This document shows, in pieces, positions 1 through 8,888 of a stretch of 64,000 bases of DNA. The DNA is taken from positions 5,996-69,995 of the forward strand of contig DATAWX010000166.1 in the NCBI GenBank assembly GCA_036266995.1, read 5' to 3'. The notes below the pieces were generated by a model that worked only from the letters and a program-made list of their open reading frames with translations, was not told where the DNA came from and searched no databases. Position 1 is the first letter of the stretch. Each line of letters begins with the position of its first letter. The stretch comes from GCA-003244245 sp036266995. Lineage in GTDB: Bacteria; Actinomycetota; Actinomycetes; Mycobacteriales; Pseudonocardiaceae. The translations under genes were made by a program, and so were the position numbers.

Positions 1-24
1 GAGATGGCTGCGTGTCGTTGCAGG

Positions 25-97
25 TAGAGGCACGGACCTGCAAGTAATCATGGGATTACTGAAGTCCTGATGATCGCCTGGAGAGTCCGTGCCTCTA
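25..97. repeat. Inverted repeat pair, likely IS ends
   Basis: A 13-base word beginning TAGAGGCACGGAC at 25-37 recurs as its exact reverse complement at 85-97, immediately before the IS5-type transposase remnant. A second small inverted repeat (AGTAATC/GATTACT) lies between them at 43-60. Facing copies of one word next to a decayed transposase suggest terminal inverted repeats of an insertion sequence, perhaps ends of two neighbouring copies. The outer ends and any target duplication lie outside the window. Confidence 0.45.
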
Positions 98-385
98 CTA
101 CCAGCATCCCCTGATCGAGCCGTTGTGGGTCGAGTTCGGCCGCGCTGATCGGGTCGGCTGCGCGCCCCGAGTTCTCCCCAACCCACCCCCGGGGCTGCCA
201 CCGCCGCCGGGTCCCAGACCGGGTCGTGTTCGACCATGTGATCGCCGCGCTGGTGCACGGCAGTGGCTATGAAGTCTCGCCAGTCCGGGCTGCTCCGACC
301 GCACCATCCGCCGTCGCCTGACCGAGTGGGCCCACGCCGACATCGGCCAAGAACTGCTGCAATCTACGCAGTCCGGGACATCCTC
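98..385 (+). pseudogene. IS5-family transposase remnant (frameshifted)
   Basis: Three plus-strand frames read in succession give pieces of the N-terminal part of actinobacterial IS5-type transposases: YQHPLIEPLWVEFGRADR near 100-155, HPRGCHRRRVPDRVVFDHV followed by IAALVHGSGYE near 180-270, and SDRTIRRRLTEWAHADIGQE near 295-350. No single frame stays open across them, so at least two frameshifts are present, and the catalytic DDE part is missing. I infer a dead fragment. The similarity is recognised from the well-known HPLGCHRPRVPDRV pattern of the family, not from a search. Confidence 0.6.
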
Positions 386-625
386 CGATGTGGCCAACCA
401 GAGCTTTGTGAGTAGGGGTGCAGAGGTGGGCGAGGTCCTCGGCTCGTGATCCTATGGGAGACGCACGCTCACGGCCAGCCGGTGAGGCTAGTGGCGATCA
501 ACGCGCTCCAGCTCCAGGCGCGGTTGGCCAGCAGGTGAGTGCCGCAGCGCGGCATCGTGTGTGGTGTCACGCAGTCCAAGAGCGACTGCGGGCAGCTCAG
601 CGGTGTAGGCGAACCTGCAATCTCA

Positions 626-889
626 TCAGTTCGCCGCCCCGCCAGCAGCAGCCCGCGAGCGGTCAGTTTTGGCAGCGACGTCGGCGCTCATAACGGCCTC
701 GGCTGCCTTGTCGGAGCTCACCTCGGCGGCGATATCCTGAAACTCCTCACCCGCCTCAGCGGCTGCCCTCTTCACCTCCAAAGCGAGTCCCACAGTCGCC
801 TTAACGGTACCCCGCACTATCGGCTTAACGATCTTCACTACTAGCGGGGCAGTCACAACACCAATCAAGTATGGAGCTAAAACAGGCAT
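626..889 (-). CDS. DUF5132 family small protein
   Basis: The 87-residue product begins MPVLAPYLIGVVTAPLVVKI: a short hydrophobic segment followed by a basic stretch (KPIVRGTVKATVGLALEVKR) and an acidic helix ending near EFQDIAAEV. This order is typical of small DUF5132 proteins, which sit at or near membranes and have no established reaction. A strong purine-rich ribosome site (GAGGGGG) lies just upstream of the ATG at 889. It is isolated, with no operon partner, in a region of mobile-element debris. The family assignment rests on the N-terminal pattern only. Confidence 0.6.
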   Translation of the reverse strand: MPVLAPYLIGVVTAPLVVKIVKPIVRGTVKATVGLALEVKRAAAEAGEEFQDIAAEVSSDKAAEAVMSADVAAKTDRSRAAAGGAAN

Positions 890-1823
890 TTTCGGTTCCC
901 CCTCTGACGAGTAGGTGCTCGGATATATTGGTGCATGTGAGTCTGCGGGCTACTATAAACCGTAGCTTTTAAACGCTGACTGTAGTCCGACGGCTTCCGG
1001 GAATCAAGGGCCCGAGGGAGAACAAGGCGACACCATGACCAGTTATGGGATCAACTGCTACTTTAAGTAGTCTCACGACCACATGTTCAACCCTAACGGG
1101 GTGTTGCTGCGGCCGTCTGGGTGGACACCAGGTATTCTAGCATACTCGGTACCAGCTTCAGGCGCGTTAGCTGATCTCGATCTTTCATCCTCGCTTCACG
1201 TGCGGGCGCTCCACCTTGCCCCCGGCTGCTCGCGCCGTCCGATTCGGCTACTACCCAGGGGAGCGGGGCGTGGGGGTCGGCCCGGGCATGGTCGGGCTGA
1301 TCGGGCGGCGCGGCGTGGCGGCCGAGAAGGCGACGGGACCTCTCTGGTCGGTCGATCGGACCTTCACGATCTTTAAACACCCACTCAGATTCCAACTGTC
1401 ACTGACCGCGCCCCCATAACAACGGGTGATAACGCTGGAACAGAGATTGATTCCGCGGCTAAATCAACGGCGATACGGCTGCGGCTAGGCCGCGGATGCC
1501 AGACGGATGCCGTGACGCGATCGAGACGATCCACAACGCTGTCGGGGCGAAGAAAAGAAACACAACGGGTATTCGACGCGGACTTGAAAATCGGATTCGA
1601 CAAGAATCGACCACACCTTCCTCCTCGCTCGGCCCGGACGTCCCGGCCAGAGAACAGATCCACGCCTGGCTGAGCGCAGAAGTGAGCCGATCAAGGCCGG
1701 TACTCTCCGACCGTCGGGTCAACGCCACCTGTCCCATCAGGTGCGCGTATGGCACGTCGACCGTAGCTGTACGGAAGCGCACTGTCCTGCCCAGCGCATC
1801 GCCGGCCGACTAAGGAGACCATC
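890..1823. other. Gene-poor stretch, nothing recognisable
   Basis: About 930 bases separate the DUF5132 gene from the coiled-coil protein gene. Several open frames of 60-110 codons exist on both strands, but none has a recognisable domain, a convincing ribosome site and a consistent neighbour relationship. Base composition is less even than in the flanking genes, which fits decayed accessory DNA. I see no RNA gene here. Confidence 0.5.
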
Positions 1824-2474
1824 ATGCTTGCTATCGCCGCCGCTGTCCTGTTCGTCATTGCCCAGGCGCAGACCGCGCAAGCCGCCTCGGAGAAGGCCAC
1901 CGCTGCCCGTAGGAAGGCCTTGGCCGCGCTCGCGGCCAAGGCCCAAGCCGATGACGCCTCCGAGGAAGCACCCGCCGAGTTGGACTGGGTGCGGGCCCAG
2001 AACGCCGCCCACCTGGCGGCTTACCAAGACGCCGCCGAACTGGCCCACACCGAACTGGAAGAAGTCCATTGCGCGGCCGCGAAGGCGGTCACCGACGCGC
2101 AAAAAATCGCCGAGGCGGCTATCCAGAAGGCGATCGCCGATCGGGACCGCATCCTCTCTGAACGGGCCGCCGACATGGACCAGCAAATCGACCGGGCCAA
2201 GGCCGATACCCAAGCGCAAGTCACGATCTTACAGAGCCAGCTCGACGCCGCTAAGGTCGAGGCCGAGGAACTGGTCAAGTCCATGCATGGCGAACTGGCC
2301 TATGCGGCTGCGGTGACCCGTGCCGGGACTGAGAATGCCAACACCGAACGAGTCGCCAGGTCAGACCAGGAGGCCACGGTGACCCAGCAGCGGGCGCAAG
2401 CCGGGCAGCCGCATCCCGAGCGCGCGCCCGTCCGAGCACCGCAAATCGAAAATGACCCCTGCGCTGGTCGATAA
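1824..2474 (+). CDS. Ala-rich coiled-coil protein, hypothetical
   Basis: The 216-residue product starts with a hydrophobic segment (MLAIAAAVLFVIAQ) that could be a signal peptide or membrane anchor ending near an AQA sequence. A long Ala/Glu/Lys/Gln-rich helical region with heptad character follows (roughly residues 20-185), then a polar tail rich in Pro, Arg and Gln. One Cys is present (residue about 82). A clear AAGGAG ribosome site precedes the ATG. I do not recognise the family; it resembles exported or membrane-tethered coiled-coil proteins in general. It lies upstream of a recombinase fragment and has no functional neighbour. Confidence 0.55.
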   Translation: MLAIAAAVLFVIAQAQTAQAASEKATAARRKALAALAAKAQADDASEEAPAELDWVRAQNAAHLAAYQDAAELAHTELEEVHCAAAKAVTDAQKIAEAAIQKAIADRDRILSERAADMDQQIDRAKADTQAQVTILQSQLDAAKVEAEELVKSMHGELAYAAAVTRAGTENANTERVARSDQEATVTQQRAQAGQPHPERAPVRAPQIENDPCAGR

Positions 2475-2483
2475 GGCCCACGG

Positions 2484-2585
2484 ATGTATGATTCACGCCG
2501 CTTCGCCATCGCCGAAATCGCCCAGACCTGCGCGGTCAGTCCGACGACGATCTACCGTCACATTCACACCGGCCAACCACGGCAC
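2484..2585 (+). pseudogene. Serine recombinase C-terminal HTH fragment
   Basis: The frame from 2484 reads MYDSRRFAIAEIAQTCAVSP followed by TTIYRHI, a close match to the C-terminal helix-turn-helix of small resolvase/invertase recombinases (usual pattern: IAEIARTLGVSPTTIYRHL). There is a stop a few codons upstream in the same frame and no catalytic domain. What remains is therefore the DNA-binding tail of a lost resolvase, and the reading beyond about 2585 does not look like protein. It fits the mobile-element debris of this region. Confidence 0.55.
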
Positions 2586-2741
2586 ACTAGCTATAAGCCA
2601 ACTATCGACCGCGAGCGAAACGGCTGTCCGGGTCGGGGTGTCAGAAAAGGCCGTCGAGGACGCGTCTACGGGATTCACGTTTTTCCATCGGAGGTGGTCA
2701 GGAATCCACTCCCCGTGCAAAACAGAGCAACGGATAGCAGC

Positions 2742-3236
2742 TCAGGAGACTGCTGAGTCGCGCAGCCAATCCAGGGTGAATTTGTACTCGGCCTCCATCA
2801 GCTTAGCGACCTTGTCGGTGATCATCTTCTCCACCTTGCCGCTGAATAGCGGCAAGAGGACCTCAGCCGTGAGCTGGGCGCCGAGCACGCATCCGGTGGT
2901 GTCCGGTTCCAGGTGCATCCCAACATTGATCGTTCCTGGCATCCCGTCGACCACCGCGTGCACGCTCCCGCTTAAGCTGGTCCAGGTCTCGGTACGGCGG
3001 ATTGTCAAGCCCTCGGGACGCACCGAGCGGAGGAAGGATGGCAGCGCATCGCCGGGTACAGCGTGGTGCAGCACGATGATGATGCCACGCTCGTCCTGTT
3101 CACGCCCCACTAGCTCGGCTCCGGGCCCACCCACCGCGCGCAGCTTGTCGCGCAGATAGTCCGCATCGGTGAGCACTTCCTGGATCCGCTCTGGCGGCTC
3201 CGGATACCAGTGCCGCAGTTCCACTCGGTTGGCCAT
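2742..3236 (-). CDS. DUF2505 family protein
   Basis: The 164-residue product begins MANRVELRHWYPEPPERIQE and ends in a helical segment, VEKMITDKVAKLMEAEYKFT. This is the layout of actinobacterial DUF2505 proteins, which adopt an SRPBCC/START-like fold and are thought to bind a hydrophobic ligand; the ligand is unknown. Length agrees with the family (about 160 residues). The gene is complete and lies only 22 bases outside the left end of the transposon at 3259, so the insertion spared it. No signal peptide or membrane segment is visible. Confidence 0.75.
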   Translation of the reverse strand: MANRVELRHWYPEPPERIQEVLTDADYLRDKLRAVGGPGAELVGREQDERGIIIVLHHAVPGDALPSFLRSVRPEGLTIRRTETWTSLSGSVHAVVDGMPGTINVGMHLEPDTTGCVLGAQLTAEVLLPLFSGKVEKMITDKVAKLMEAEYKFTLDWLRDSAVS

Positions 3237-3258
3237 GCGCCGAGATTACCGTGGGTGT

Positions 3259-3282
3259 GGAGAGCGGAACATTCCGTGGGAG
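3259..3282 (+). repeat. Left terminal inverted repeat of transposon
   Basis: This 24-base repeat matches positions 6508-6531 perfectly in inverted orientation; the match ends at 3258 and 3283. It contains the internal palindrome GGAACATTCC. It lies 25 bases from the 3' end of the recombinase pseudogene. Confidence 0.9.
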
Positions 3283-3307
3283 GCAGCGATCCTGGGTGGG
3301 GGGTTGA

Positions 3308-4251
3308 TTAGCGTCGGCGGGCTGGGTCGATAGCGGCGGTGGCCGCGGCGACTGCGTCGAAGGTTGGTTTGGCGTGGATAGCCAGGCTGGTGAGGCTGGT
3401 GTGGCGGCTTTTGGTCATCAGCATCGGGAGCTGGATTCCGGCCTCGGCGAGATGTGTGAGCCGGGAGTGCCGTAGCTGGTGCAGGGTCCAGCCGTTGGAT
3501 GCGTCTTTGAATACCTCGGCGGCCCGCCGGTAGGACAGCCGGGCCCGACCGGTGTCGGGGTCGAGATCGGTGCGGGCGGGTTGGCGGGCCGGTGAGGGCG
3601 CGATGGCGGTCAGGAACACGGGGCCGTGGTGTCGCCGCTGGAGCAGTCGGGGCAGCAGTCGGGCGGTTGTGGTTTCCCAGCCGATGAGCTCGGCGCGGGC
3701 GTCTTTGCTGATCACGACGGGGCGGCGGCGGGGTAGGTCGAGGTGGTCGACGTCGAGGGCGAGGATTTCGCTGGCGCGGGCGGCGCTGTCATAGAGCAGC
3801 CACCACAGTGTTTTGTCCCGCAGCGGATGCGTGGCGGTCAGGAAGGCGAGCAGCTCGGGTTCGGGGATGGCGCGGGTGCGGGCGTGGTCGTGTCGGTCAG
3901 TGCGCAGCCGACGTCGTTGCAGCGTTGCCGCCGGTGAGGTTGGTGTCGCGCCCTGGCGGGTGGTGTAGGCGAACAGCGAGCTCAGGGTGGCCACTACTCG
4001 GTTGTAGGAGGCCGGCGCCAGATGGCTGTAGTTGGTGGTTAAGAACCGGGTCAACCGTTGGGGTGTGATCCGGTCCAGTGGTGTCTCGGCGCCGAGTACC
4101 GCTACGAGACGTGCAAGTCCAGGGCGTAGACGCGGTGGGTGGACGGTGCCAGGTCCCGTTCGGTGAGGAAGGTGTCCACCGCTGGACCCAAGGGTTGGGC
4201 GTTAGCGGTGATCGCGGTACCGCTAACGCGATCATGTTGGGCCATCATCAT
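3308..4251 (-). pseudogene. Tyrosine recombinase (integrase), frameshifted
   Basis: Translation from the ATG at 4251 gives an N-terminal SAM-like DNA-binding segment (VDTFLTERDLAPSTHRVYAL) and then a stop near 4105. The neighbouring frame continues the same protein (VLGAETPLDRITPQRLTRFL) to a full catalytic domain ending at 3308. A one-base indel near 4105-4112 explains the break. In the catalytic part an Arg (AARASEIL), a Lys region and HQLRHS are visible, but the expected nucleophilic Tyr is His (SLAIHAKPTF where LxxYAKPS is usual) and the GH box reads SRH. The protein is probably inactive twice over. It lies within the transposon, opposite the transposase. Confidence 0.8.
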
Positions 4252-4390
4252 CTTCCGGGTTCGCGGTAAATAGTGGGAGTCGGCGCCCTCGATTGGGTGG
4301 GGGATCCGTGGTGGCGGTAGGGCCAGGATAGGTGAGTTCGCGGTGAATCGTCTATTCACTGAGACAGTGCGCGGCGCAAGGATGGGCTCC

Positions 4391-5059
4391 ATGTCTGACA
4401 CCGCGACGATGACCCCGCCCGCGATGGCCCCGAGCTTCTATCAGCTGCGGGTGGTGTTGCGCGGGATCAGTCCGCTGATCTGGCGGCGCCTGCTGATCCC
4501 TGCCGACACCACGATCGCCGGGCTGCACGCGGTGCTACAGACCGCGTTCGGGTGGGGCGGTGAACACCTGCACCGGTTCGTCATACACGGCACCGAGTAC
4601 GGCATTTCCTACGTCGGCGGCCCTGGTTTCCGCGACCACGCCCGCAAGATCAGCCTCGGTGAGCTGGGCCTGCGCCTCGGCGAGCGGTTCACCTACAAAT
4701 ACAACTACTTCGCCGCCTGGACCTGCGACCTGCGCGTCGAGCAGATCACCCGCGCTCAGCCGGGCCGGACCTACCCACGCTGCGTCGGCGGTCGTCGCGC
4801 CGGCCCACCCGAGGACTGCGGCGGGCCGTGGGCGTTCCTGGAGCAAACCCAGGCCCACCTGGTGCTCGATGCGATGCTGCGTACCGCGGAGATCCTGGGC
4901 ATGTTCCTCGACGAGCAGAACATAGACGTCACCTGGGTCGGTGAGTATCGCGACGAACTCGCCTGCCTGCTGCCGCTGCTGGGCCTGGAGCGGTTCGACC
5001 GCCGGGCGCTCAACCGCGCTCTGGTCGCGCTGCCCGCGACCCAGGCGAGGGTGGCATGA
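4391..5059 (+). CDS. pRiA4b ORF-3 family protein (IS passenger)
   Basis: The product (222 residues from the ATG at 4391) shows the pRiA4b ORF-3 pattern: YQLRVVLRGISPLIWRRLLI near the N-terminus, a conserved aromatic segment (FGWGGEHLHRF), then YPRCVGGRRAGPPEDCGGPW in the middle. The family is frequent as an accessory gene of IS1096- and ISKra4-type elements and has no proven activity; the two conserved Cys blocks could bind metal. An AAGG sequence nine bases before 4391 favours this start, though a GTG at 4343 is also open. It overlaps the transposase start by four bases (ATGA), so the two are translationally coupled. Confidence 0.8.
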   Translation: MSDTATMTPPAMAPSFYQLRVVLRGISPLIWRRLLIPADTTIAGLHAVLQTAFGWGGEHLHRFVIHGTEYGISYVGGPGFRDHARKISLGELGLRLGERFTYKYNYFAAWTCDLRVEQITRAQPGRTYPRCVGGRRAGPPEDCGGPWAFLEQTQAHLVLDAMLRTAEILGMFLDEQNIDVTWVGEYRDELACLLPLLGLERFDRRALNRALVALPATQARVA

Positions 5060-6507
5060 AGCTCACCGTGCAGCTCGTGCTGCACGCCGACGATGACACC
5101 GAGACGATCGTGCGTGAGGTGTTCACCCTGCAACGGGAGGACCCCATCGCGCCTGAGACCCTGGGTTTGCAGCTGGCCGAGGCCAAAGACCTGCTGGTCG
5201 CAGTGCAGGACACCCTGGTCGTCGAGCAAGTTGCTACAGCGGTGTCCGCCCAGGTCGGATGTCCGGACTGCGGGGCTCCGCGCCGTCACAAGGACAGTCG
5301 GCCCATCGTGATGAAGACGCTGTTCGGCCGGCTGCGGTTGGACAGCCCCCGCTGGTGGCACTGCGGCTGCCAACCCCGAACGAACCACACATTCAGCCCG
5401 CTGGCCTCGATACTCCCGGAGCGGACCACCCCGGAGCTGTCCTACCTCCAAGCCCGCTTCGCCGGGCTGGTCTCCTACGGGCTGTCCGCTGATCTGCTCG
5501 GCGAGCTGCTGCCGTTGGGTCGGGCACTGCACGCCAACACGGTGCGGCGTGGGGTGCAGGCCACCGCGCAGCGTCTGGAGGACGAGCTCGGCGACGAACG
5601 ATTCAGCTTCATCGACACCTGCCAGCTCGACCGGGAGGAACTGCCCCGCCTGGACCTGCCGCTGACCGTCGGCCTGGACGGCGGCTACGTGCATTCCGCC
5701 GCCCAGCGTTCGCGCCGTGACGGGTGGTTCGAGGTGATCGCTGGTAAGGCCGTGCCCGCCCAGGGGCGGGCGAGCTGTTTCGGGTACGTGCAGACCTACG
5801 ACACCAAGCCGAAACGCCGGCTAGTTGAGGTGCTCAAGGCTCAGGGCATGGCGGCCAACCAGCAGGTCACCTTCCTCACCGACGGCGGCGAAGACATCCG
5901 CGACGTTCCCTGCTACCTCAACCCGCAGGCCGACCACTTGCTCGACTGGTTCCACATCACTATGCGAATCACGGTGATGACCAACATGGCCAAGTCCCTG
6001 CAACCCCCACCGCCGGATCCGGACCTGGAGCTGTCCGCCGAGACGGCCACCAAGCTCATCGGTGAGGTCAGCGAGGATCTGGGGCGGCTGAAGTGGTTTC
6101 TCTGGCACGGCAACGTCTTCCGCGCCCTGCAGACCGTCGAGGGCATCGCCATCGACCTGGAGACACTCCATCACGACGGTCAACCGAGCAAGCTGCTCAA
6201 GGCAGTGCACGAGTTCGACAGCTACCTGCGCGCCAACGCCGGGCGCATCCCCAACTACGGCGAACGCCGCCGCGCTGGCGAGGCCATCTCCACCGCGTTC
6301 ACCGAGTCCACGGTCAACCAGGTGATCAGCAAGCGCATGGTCAAAAAACAGCAAATGCGCTGGACACCGCGCGGTGCCCACCTGCTACTGCAGATACGCA
6401 CCAGAGTCCTCAACGACACCCTCACCAACGACTACCGACGCTGGTATCCCGGCTTAACCCACACCTCGGAAGCAGACACGCTGGACGATCAGCTGGTGGC
6501 GGCATAG
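5056..6507 (+). CDS. ISKra4-family transposase
   Basis: The 483-residue product carries an N-terminal zinc-ribbon-like Cys set (CPDCGAP and HCGC, about residues 69-115). A DDE-type core follows, with acidic residues in VGLDGGYVHS and FLTDGGEDIRD, then LDWFHITMRI and a helical C-terminal part. This is the pattern of ISKra4-type transposases, which move the element by DDE chemistry at the inverted repeats. The gene is intact, overlaps the upstream passenger gene by ATGA and ends directly at the right inverted repeat. The element may therefore still be mobile if the tyrosine recombinase is not required. Confidence 0.85.
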   Translation: MKLTVQLVLHADDDTETIVREVFTLQREDPIAPETLGLQLAEAKDLLVAVQDTLVVEQVATAVSAQVGCPDCGAPRRHKDSRPIVMKTLFGRLRLDSPRWWHCGCQPRTNHTFSPLASILPERTTPELSYLQARFAGLVSYGLSADLLGELLPLGRALHANTVRRGVQATAQRLEDELGDERFSFIDTCQLDREELPRLDLPLTVGLDGGYVHSAAQRSRRDGWFEVIAGKAVPAQGRASCFGYVQTYDTKPKRRLVEVLKAQGMAANQQVTFLTDGGEDIRDVPCYLNPQADHLLDWFHITMRITVMTNMAKSLQPPPPDPDLELSAETATKLIGEVSEDLGRLKWFLWHGNVFRALQTVEGIAIDLETLHHDGQPSKLLKAVHEFDSYLRANAGRIPNYGERRRAGEAISTAFTESTVNQVISKRMVKKQQMRWTPRGAHLLLQIRTRVLNDTLTNDYRRWYPGLTHTSEADTLDDQLVAA

Positions 6508-6531
6508 CTCCCACGGAATGTTCCGCTCTCC
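6508..6531 (-). repeat. Right terminal inverted repeat of transposon
   Basis: This is the perfect inverted copy of positions 3259-3282. It begins at the first base after the transposase TAG stop codon and defines the right boundary of the element. Confidence 0.9.
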
Positions 6532-7205
6532 TCCGGCTTGCCGGTTGGGACGAACTGAGCACCTGGGGCTACGACGCAAGTGCAGGGAGCTTGTACGCCC
6601 AGCTCACCCGCAACGGCAACTCTGACGACGACGGCCCCGACATCTGGATCACACCGCCCGACTTTCCGGTCGTACTGGTTCCTACCGCGCTCGCGGCTGC
6701 CATCGCCGCCGCGACTGGCTCAGAGCTAGCCGCCGTGTACGTCGCGATGAACGCGGGCCTCGATGGTCAGACCGATGACATGGCACAAGCATTGCGTCTA
6801 CCGGCCCCCGACCACGACCCGTTGACCACCCAGCCTGAGCAACCATGGATGCCCGGCGACGACGACCTACCGCCGTGGACCACTTTCCTGATCAACCCAC
6901 ACGGTGATCGGCACCTCGGCTTCAACGACGACGAGTGCCAGTTCTATCGCATTTGGCAGCACCGGCCCCCCGAAGCGCTCCACACCGGTGACGCCATCCT
7001 CCTACGCCCTAGCGACATCGACCAGATCATCAAGGTCTGCATGATGTGGATCAACAGCCACCCCGGAGACCCACGATGGGCCACCCTGTCCGACGAGTTA
7101 GCGATAGGCGCAAAGTCCCTCGTCCTGCGCTACGCGGAACTCGCCGGAGCCGAAACGAAGAACTACCGTCGGGGTACGAACCGGACGCAGGTTAACGACG
7201 CGTGA
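6532..7205 (+). pseudogene. Hypothetical protein gene cut by transposon
   Basis: Immediately after the right inverted repeat an open frame of about 224 codons runs to the TGA at 7205. It encodes a soluble acidic protein with LAGWDELSTWGYDASAGSLY, NGNSDDDGPDIWI and FLINPHGDRHLGFNDDECQF. It has no start codon of its own at the expected place: upstream codons belong to the inverted repeat and transposase. The missing 5' part is not on the left side of the transposon either, so insertion was accompanied by loss, or only a few leading codons were lost. I do not recognise a named family. An internal ATG at 6748 could give a shorter product. Confidence 0.6.
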
Positions 7206-7216
7206 CTTCGGTGTGA

Positions 7217-7292
7217 CAGCGGTCCGTGACCAGGCGACATCGGTCAGTTACGCACACAGGCAGCGGTCCGTAATGGCTCAACATCGGTCAGT
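7217..7292 (+). repeat. Two 32-bp direct repeats, 44-bp period
   Basis: Copies at 7217-7248 and 7261-7292 share CAGCGGTCCGT at the left and ACATCGGTCAGT at the right, with divergent middles. A third copy of the right core, ATCGGTCAGT, lies at 7347-7356. The block fills the non-coding gap between the truncated gene and the serine recombinase. Spaced direct repeats next to a recombinase could be binding sites for it or for a regulator. No function can be assigned. Confidence 0.6.
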
Positions 7293-7442
7293 CCCACCAC
7301 ACGAAACCACCGAAACCCGACACACAAACGCTGCGTAATCAACATGATCGGTCAGTGAATAAGCGCCCGGAAACGGACCAAAGCGACGGTCGCACACACC
7401 CACGCGGAGCACCTAGCGCCGAGATAGGCAACCATCGCGCAG

Positions 7443-8888
7443 TTATTCGGGGTGGCGCTCTTCCTCAATGACGATGCGCTTTGGGTCGAACCTTGGACCC
7501 CCAGACCGGACGGCGGGAGCGATCACGATCCGCCGATTCGTCAACGCTTGCCGGATGAGGTTGCGCTGCTCGGCGACTGTGGCAGCGTTCCATCGCGCCG
7601 TCCATTCCTCACGTGATGCGGCCTCGATGGCAGGGTCCGCGACTGCTGTCGGCACCCTATCCAGCTCAGCCAGCTCGGCGCGAAGCTCGGCGATGCGCTT
7701 GTCCAACGGCGCCATGGCGACGTCATAACGCTGGAGCGTGATCTCCCGCCGACCCAGCCGCCCGGACAGCTCCTCGGCAAGGTGCTCGCACTCAGCCAAC
7801 TGCGCGCACAGCGGACGCCTCTTGTCCTGCGTGGCCTTGGCGGCAGCCTCGATAGCTTCGGCGTGACGAGGGTCAGCCAGAATCCTCACCACCAGCGCCC
7901 CAACGTGCCGGTCCAACTGGCGTTGATCAACAGTGATACGACCGCATCCGCCCCGAGCCACGCGCCGATGACACCAATACTGCCGACGAACCTCACCATC
8001 CGGATACGGCTTGTCCTGCGGCCGTGACCGCCCCGTAAGCCGATATCCACAGTGCCCGCAGCACACGATGCCCGAGCACAGATAGGGCTCAGAGTTGGGA
8101 CGCCCACGGCGACGCGAAGCAAACAACGTATCCAGCCGTTCCCACGCGTTGATATCAAGGATCGGTTCGCCGGGCAGACGTCCCACCACCACGCCGTTGT
8201 GGACAACCTGCCCCGCATAACGCGGACTCAACACGAGTGCCTTGAGCGACTCGCGCGTCCACTCGCGTCCAGTGGAGGTGGTGATACCTCGCTGGTTGAG
8301 ATCGTGGGCGATGTGATCTTGGGACTCCCCGGCCAACATCCGCGCGACCATCTCGCGAAGCACGGCGGACTCGGACTTCCGGACCGTGACGCCATCCTGC
8401 TCGAATCCGAACGGGCGCCGCGAGTGGTTAGTCTCCCCGCGCATTGCCTTGACACGTTTGCCCCGCTTGACCCGGGTGGACAGCCGATCAGATTCATAGG
8501 CGGCGGCATTGAGTTGATCGCGGAATGCCTTGCGGCCGTTGGCTGTCGTCAAGTCGTACTCGCCCTCGCTGTCGAGCACCACCAGACCCCGCTCGGCGAC
8601 GAGGATCAGGCGCTCGCCCTCAATAGGCCGACGCGAGAACCGCGCCATGTCGAACACCACCACACCACCCGTCGCACCGCCCTCCAGCCGGGACATCAGC
8701 CGTTCCCAGCCGGGACGCTTCACACGCGGGTTCCACGCCGAGCGGCCGCTATCAATGTGTACCTCACCGAGCTGCGCCCGGCGTTCCTCGATCCTGGCCT
8801 TGCAGTCCTCCACCTGACCCTCGGTCGAGCGCTGCCTATCATCACCAAGTCGCGACACCCGTGCGTAAATATCGAGGGTAAGGGCCAC
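7443..8888 (-). CDS. Large serine recombinase
   Basis: The 481-residue product has an N-terminal resolvase catalytic domain with the nucleophilic Ser in YARVSRLGDDRQ (residue 12) and conserved Arg residues (FDMARFSRRPIEG). A recombinase domain follows (about residues 150-260, PFGFEQDG... and SPRYAGQVVHNG), then a zinc ribbon (CGHCGYRL ... WCHRRVARGGCG) and a coiled-coil region near 350-415. This is the layout of phage-type serine integrases and large transposon recombinases, which exchange DNA between attachment sites. The GTG start at 8888 follows an AGGAG ribosome site. No phage structural genes are nearby, so it probably belongs to an integrated or decayed element. Confidence 0.88.
   Translation of the reverse strand: MALTLDIYARVSRLGDDRQRSTEGQVEDCKARIEERRAQLGEVHIDSGRSAWNPRVKRPGWERLMSRLEGGATGGVVVFDMARFSRRPIEGERLILVAERGLVVLDSEGEYDLTTANGRKAFRDQLNAAAYESDRLSTRVKRGKRVKAMRGETNHSRRPFGFEQDGVTVRKSESAVLREMVARMLAGESQDHIAHDLNQRGITTSTGREWTRESLKALVLSPRYAGQVVHNGVVVGRLPGEPILDINAWERLDTLFASRRRGRPNSEPYLCSGIVCCGHCGYRLTGRSRPQDKPYPDGEVRRQYWCHRRVARGGCGRITVDQRQLDRHVGALVVRILADPRHAEAIEAAAKATQDKRRPLCAQLAECEHLAEELSGRLGRREITLQRYDVAMAPLDKRIAELRAELAELDRVPTAVADPAIEAASREEWTARWNAATVAEQRNLIRQALTNRRIVIAPAVRSGGPRFDPKRIVIEEERHPE

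Larger units (their letters stand above)
3259..6531. mobile_element. ISKra4-type transposon with 24-bp inverted repeats
   Basis: A 24-base sequence at 3259-3282 is repeated as its exact reverse complement at 6508-6531. The core of each repeat is the palindrome GGAACATTCC. Between them lie a frameshifted tyrosine recombinase (minus strand), a pRiA4b ORF-3 family gene and an ISKra4-type transposase (plus strand, overlapping). The transposase stop codon touches the right repeat directly. No target-site duplication is evident in the bases flanking the repeats. The right end abuts a gene lacking its start, so the insertion or an associated deletion broke that gene. Element length is 3273 bases. 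Confidence 0.85.

Noticed and set aside
1083..1813. Several 60-107 codon frames on both strands
   Set aside because: They overlap each other and have no domains, no clear ribosome sites and no consistent codon pattern.
7217..7356. CRISPR array
   Set aside because: Only two full repeats with imperfect middles and no cas genes nearby.
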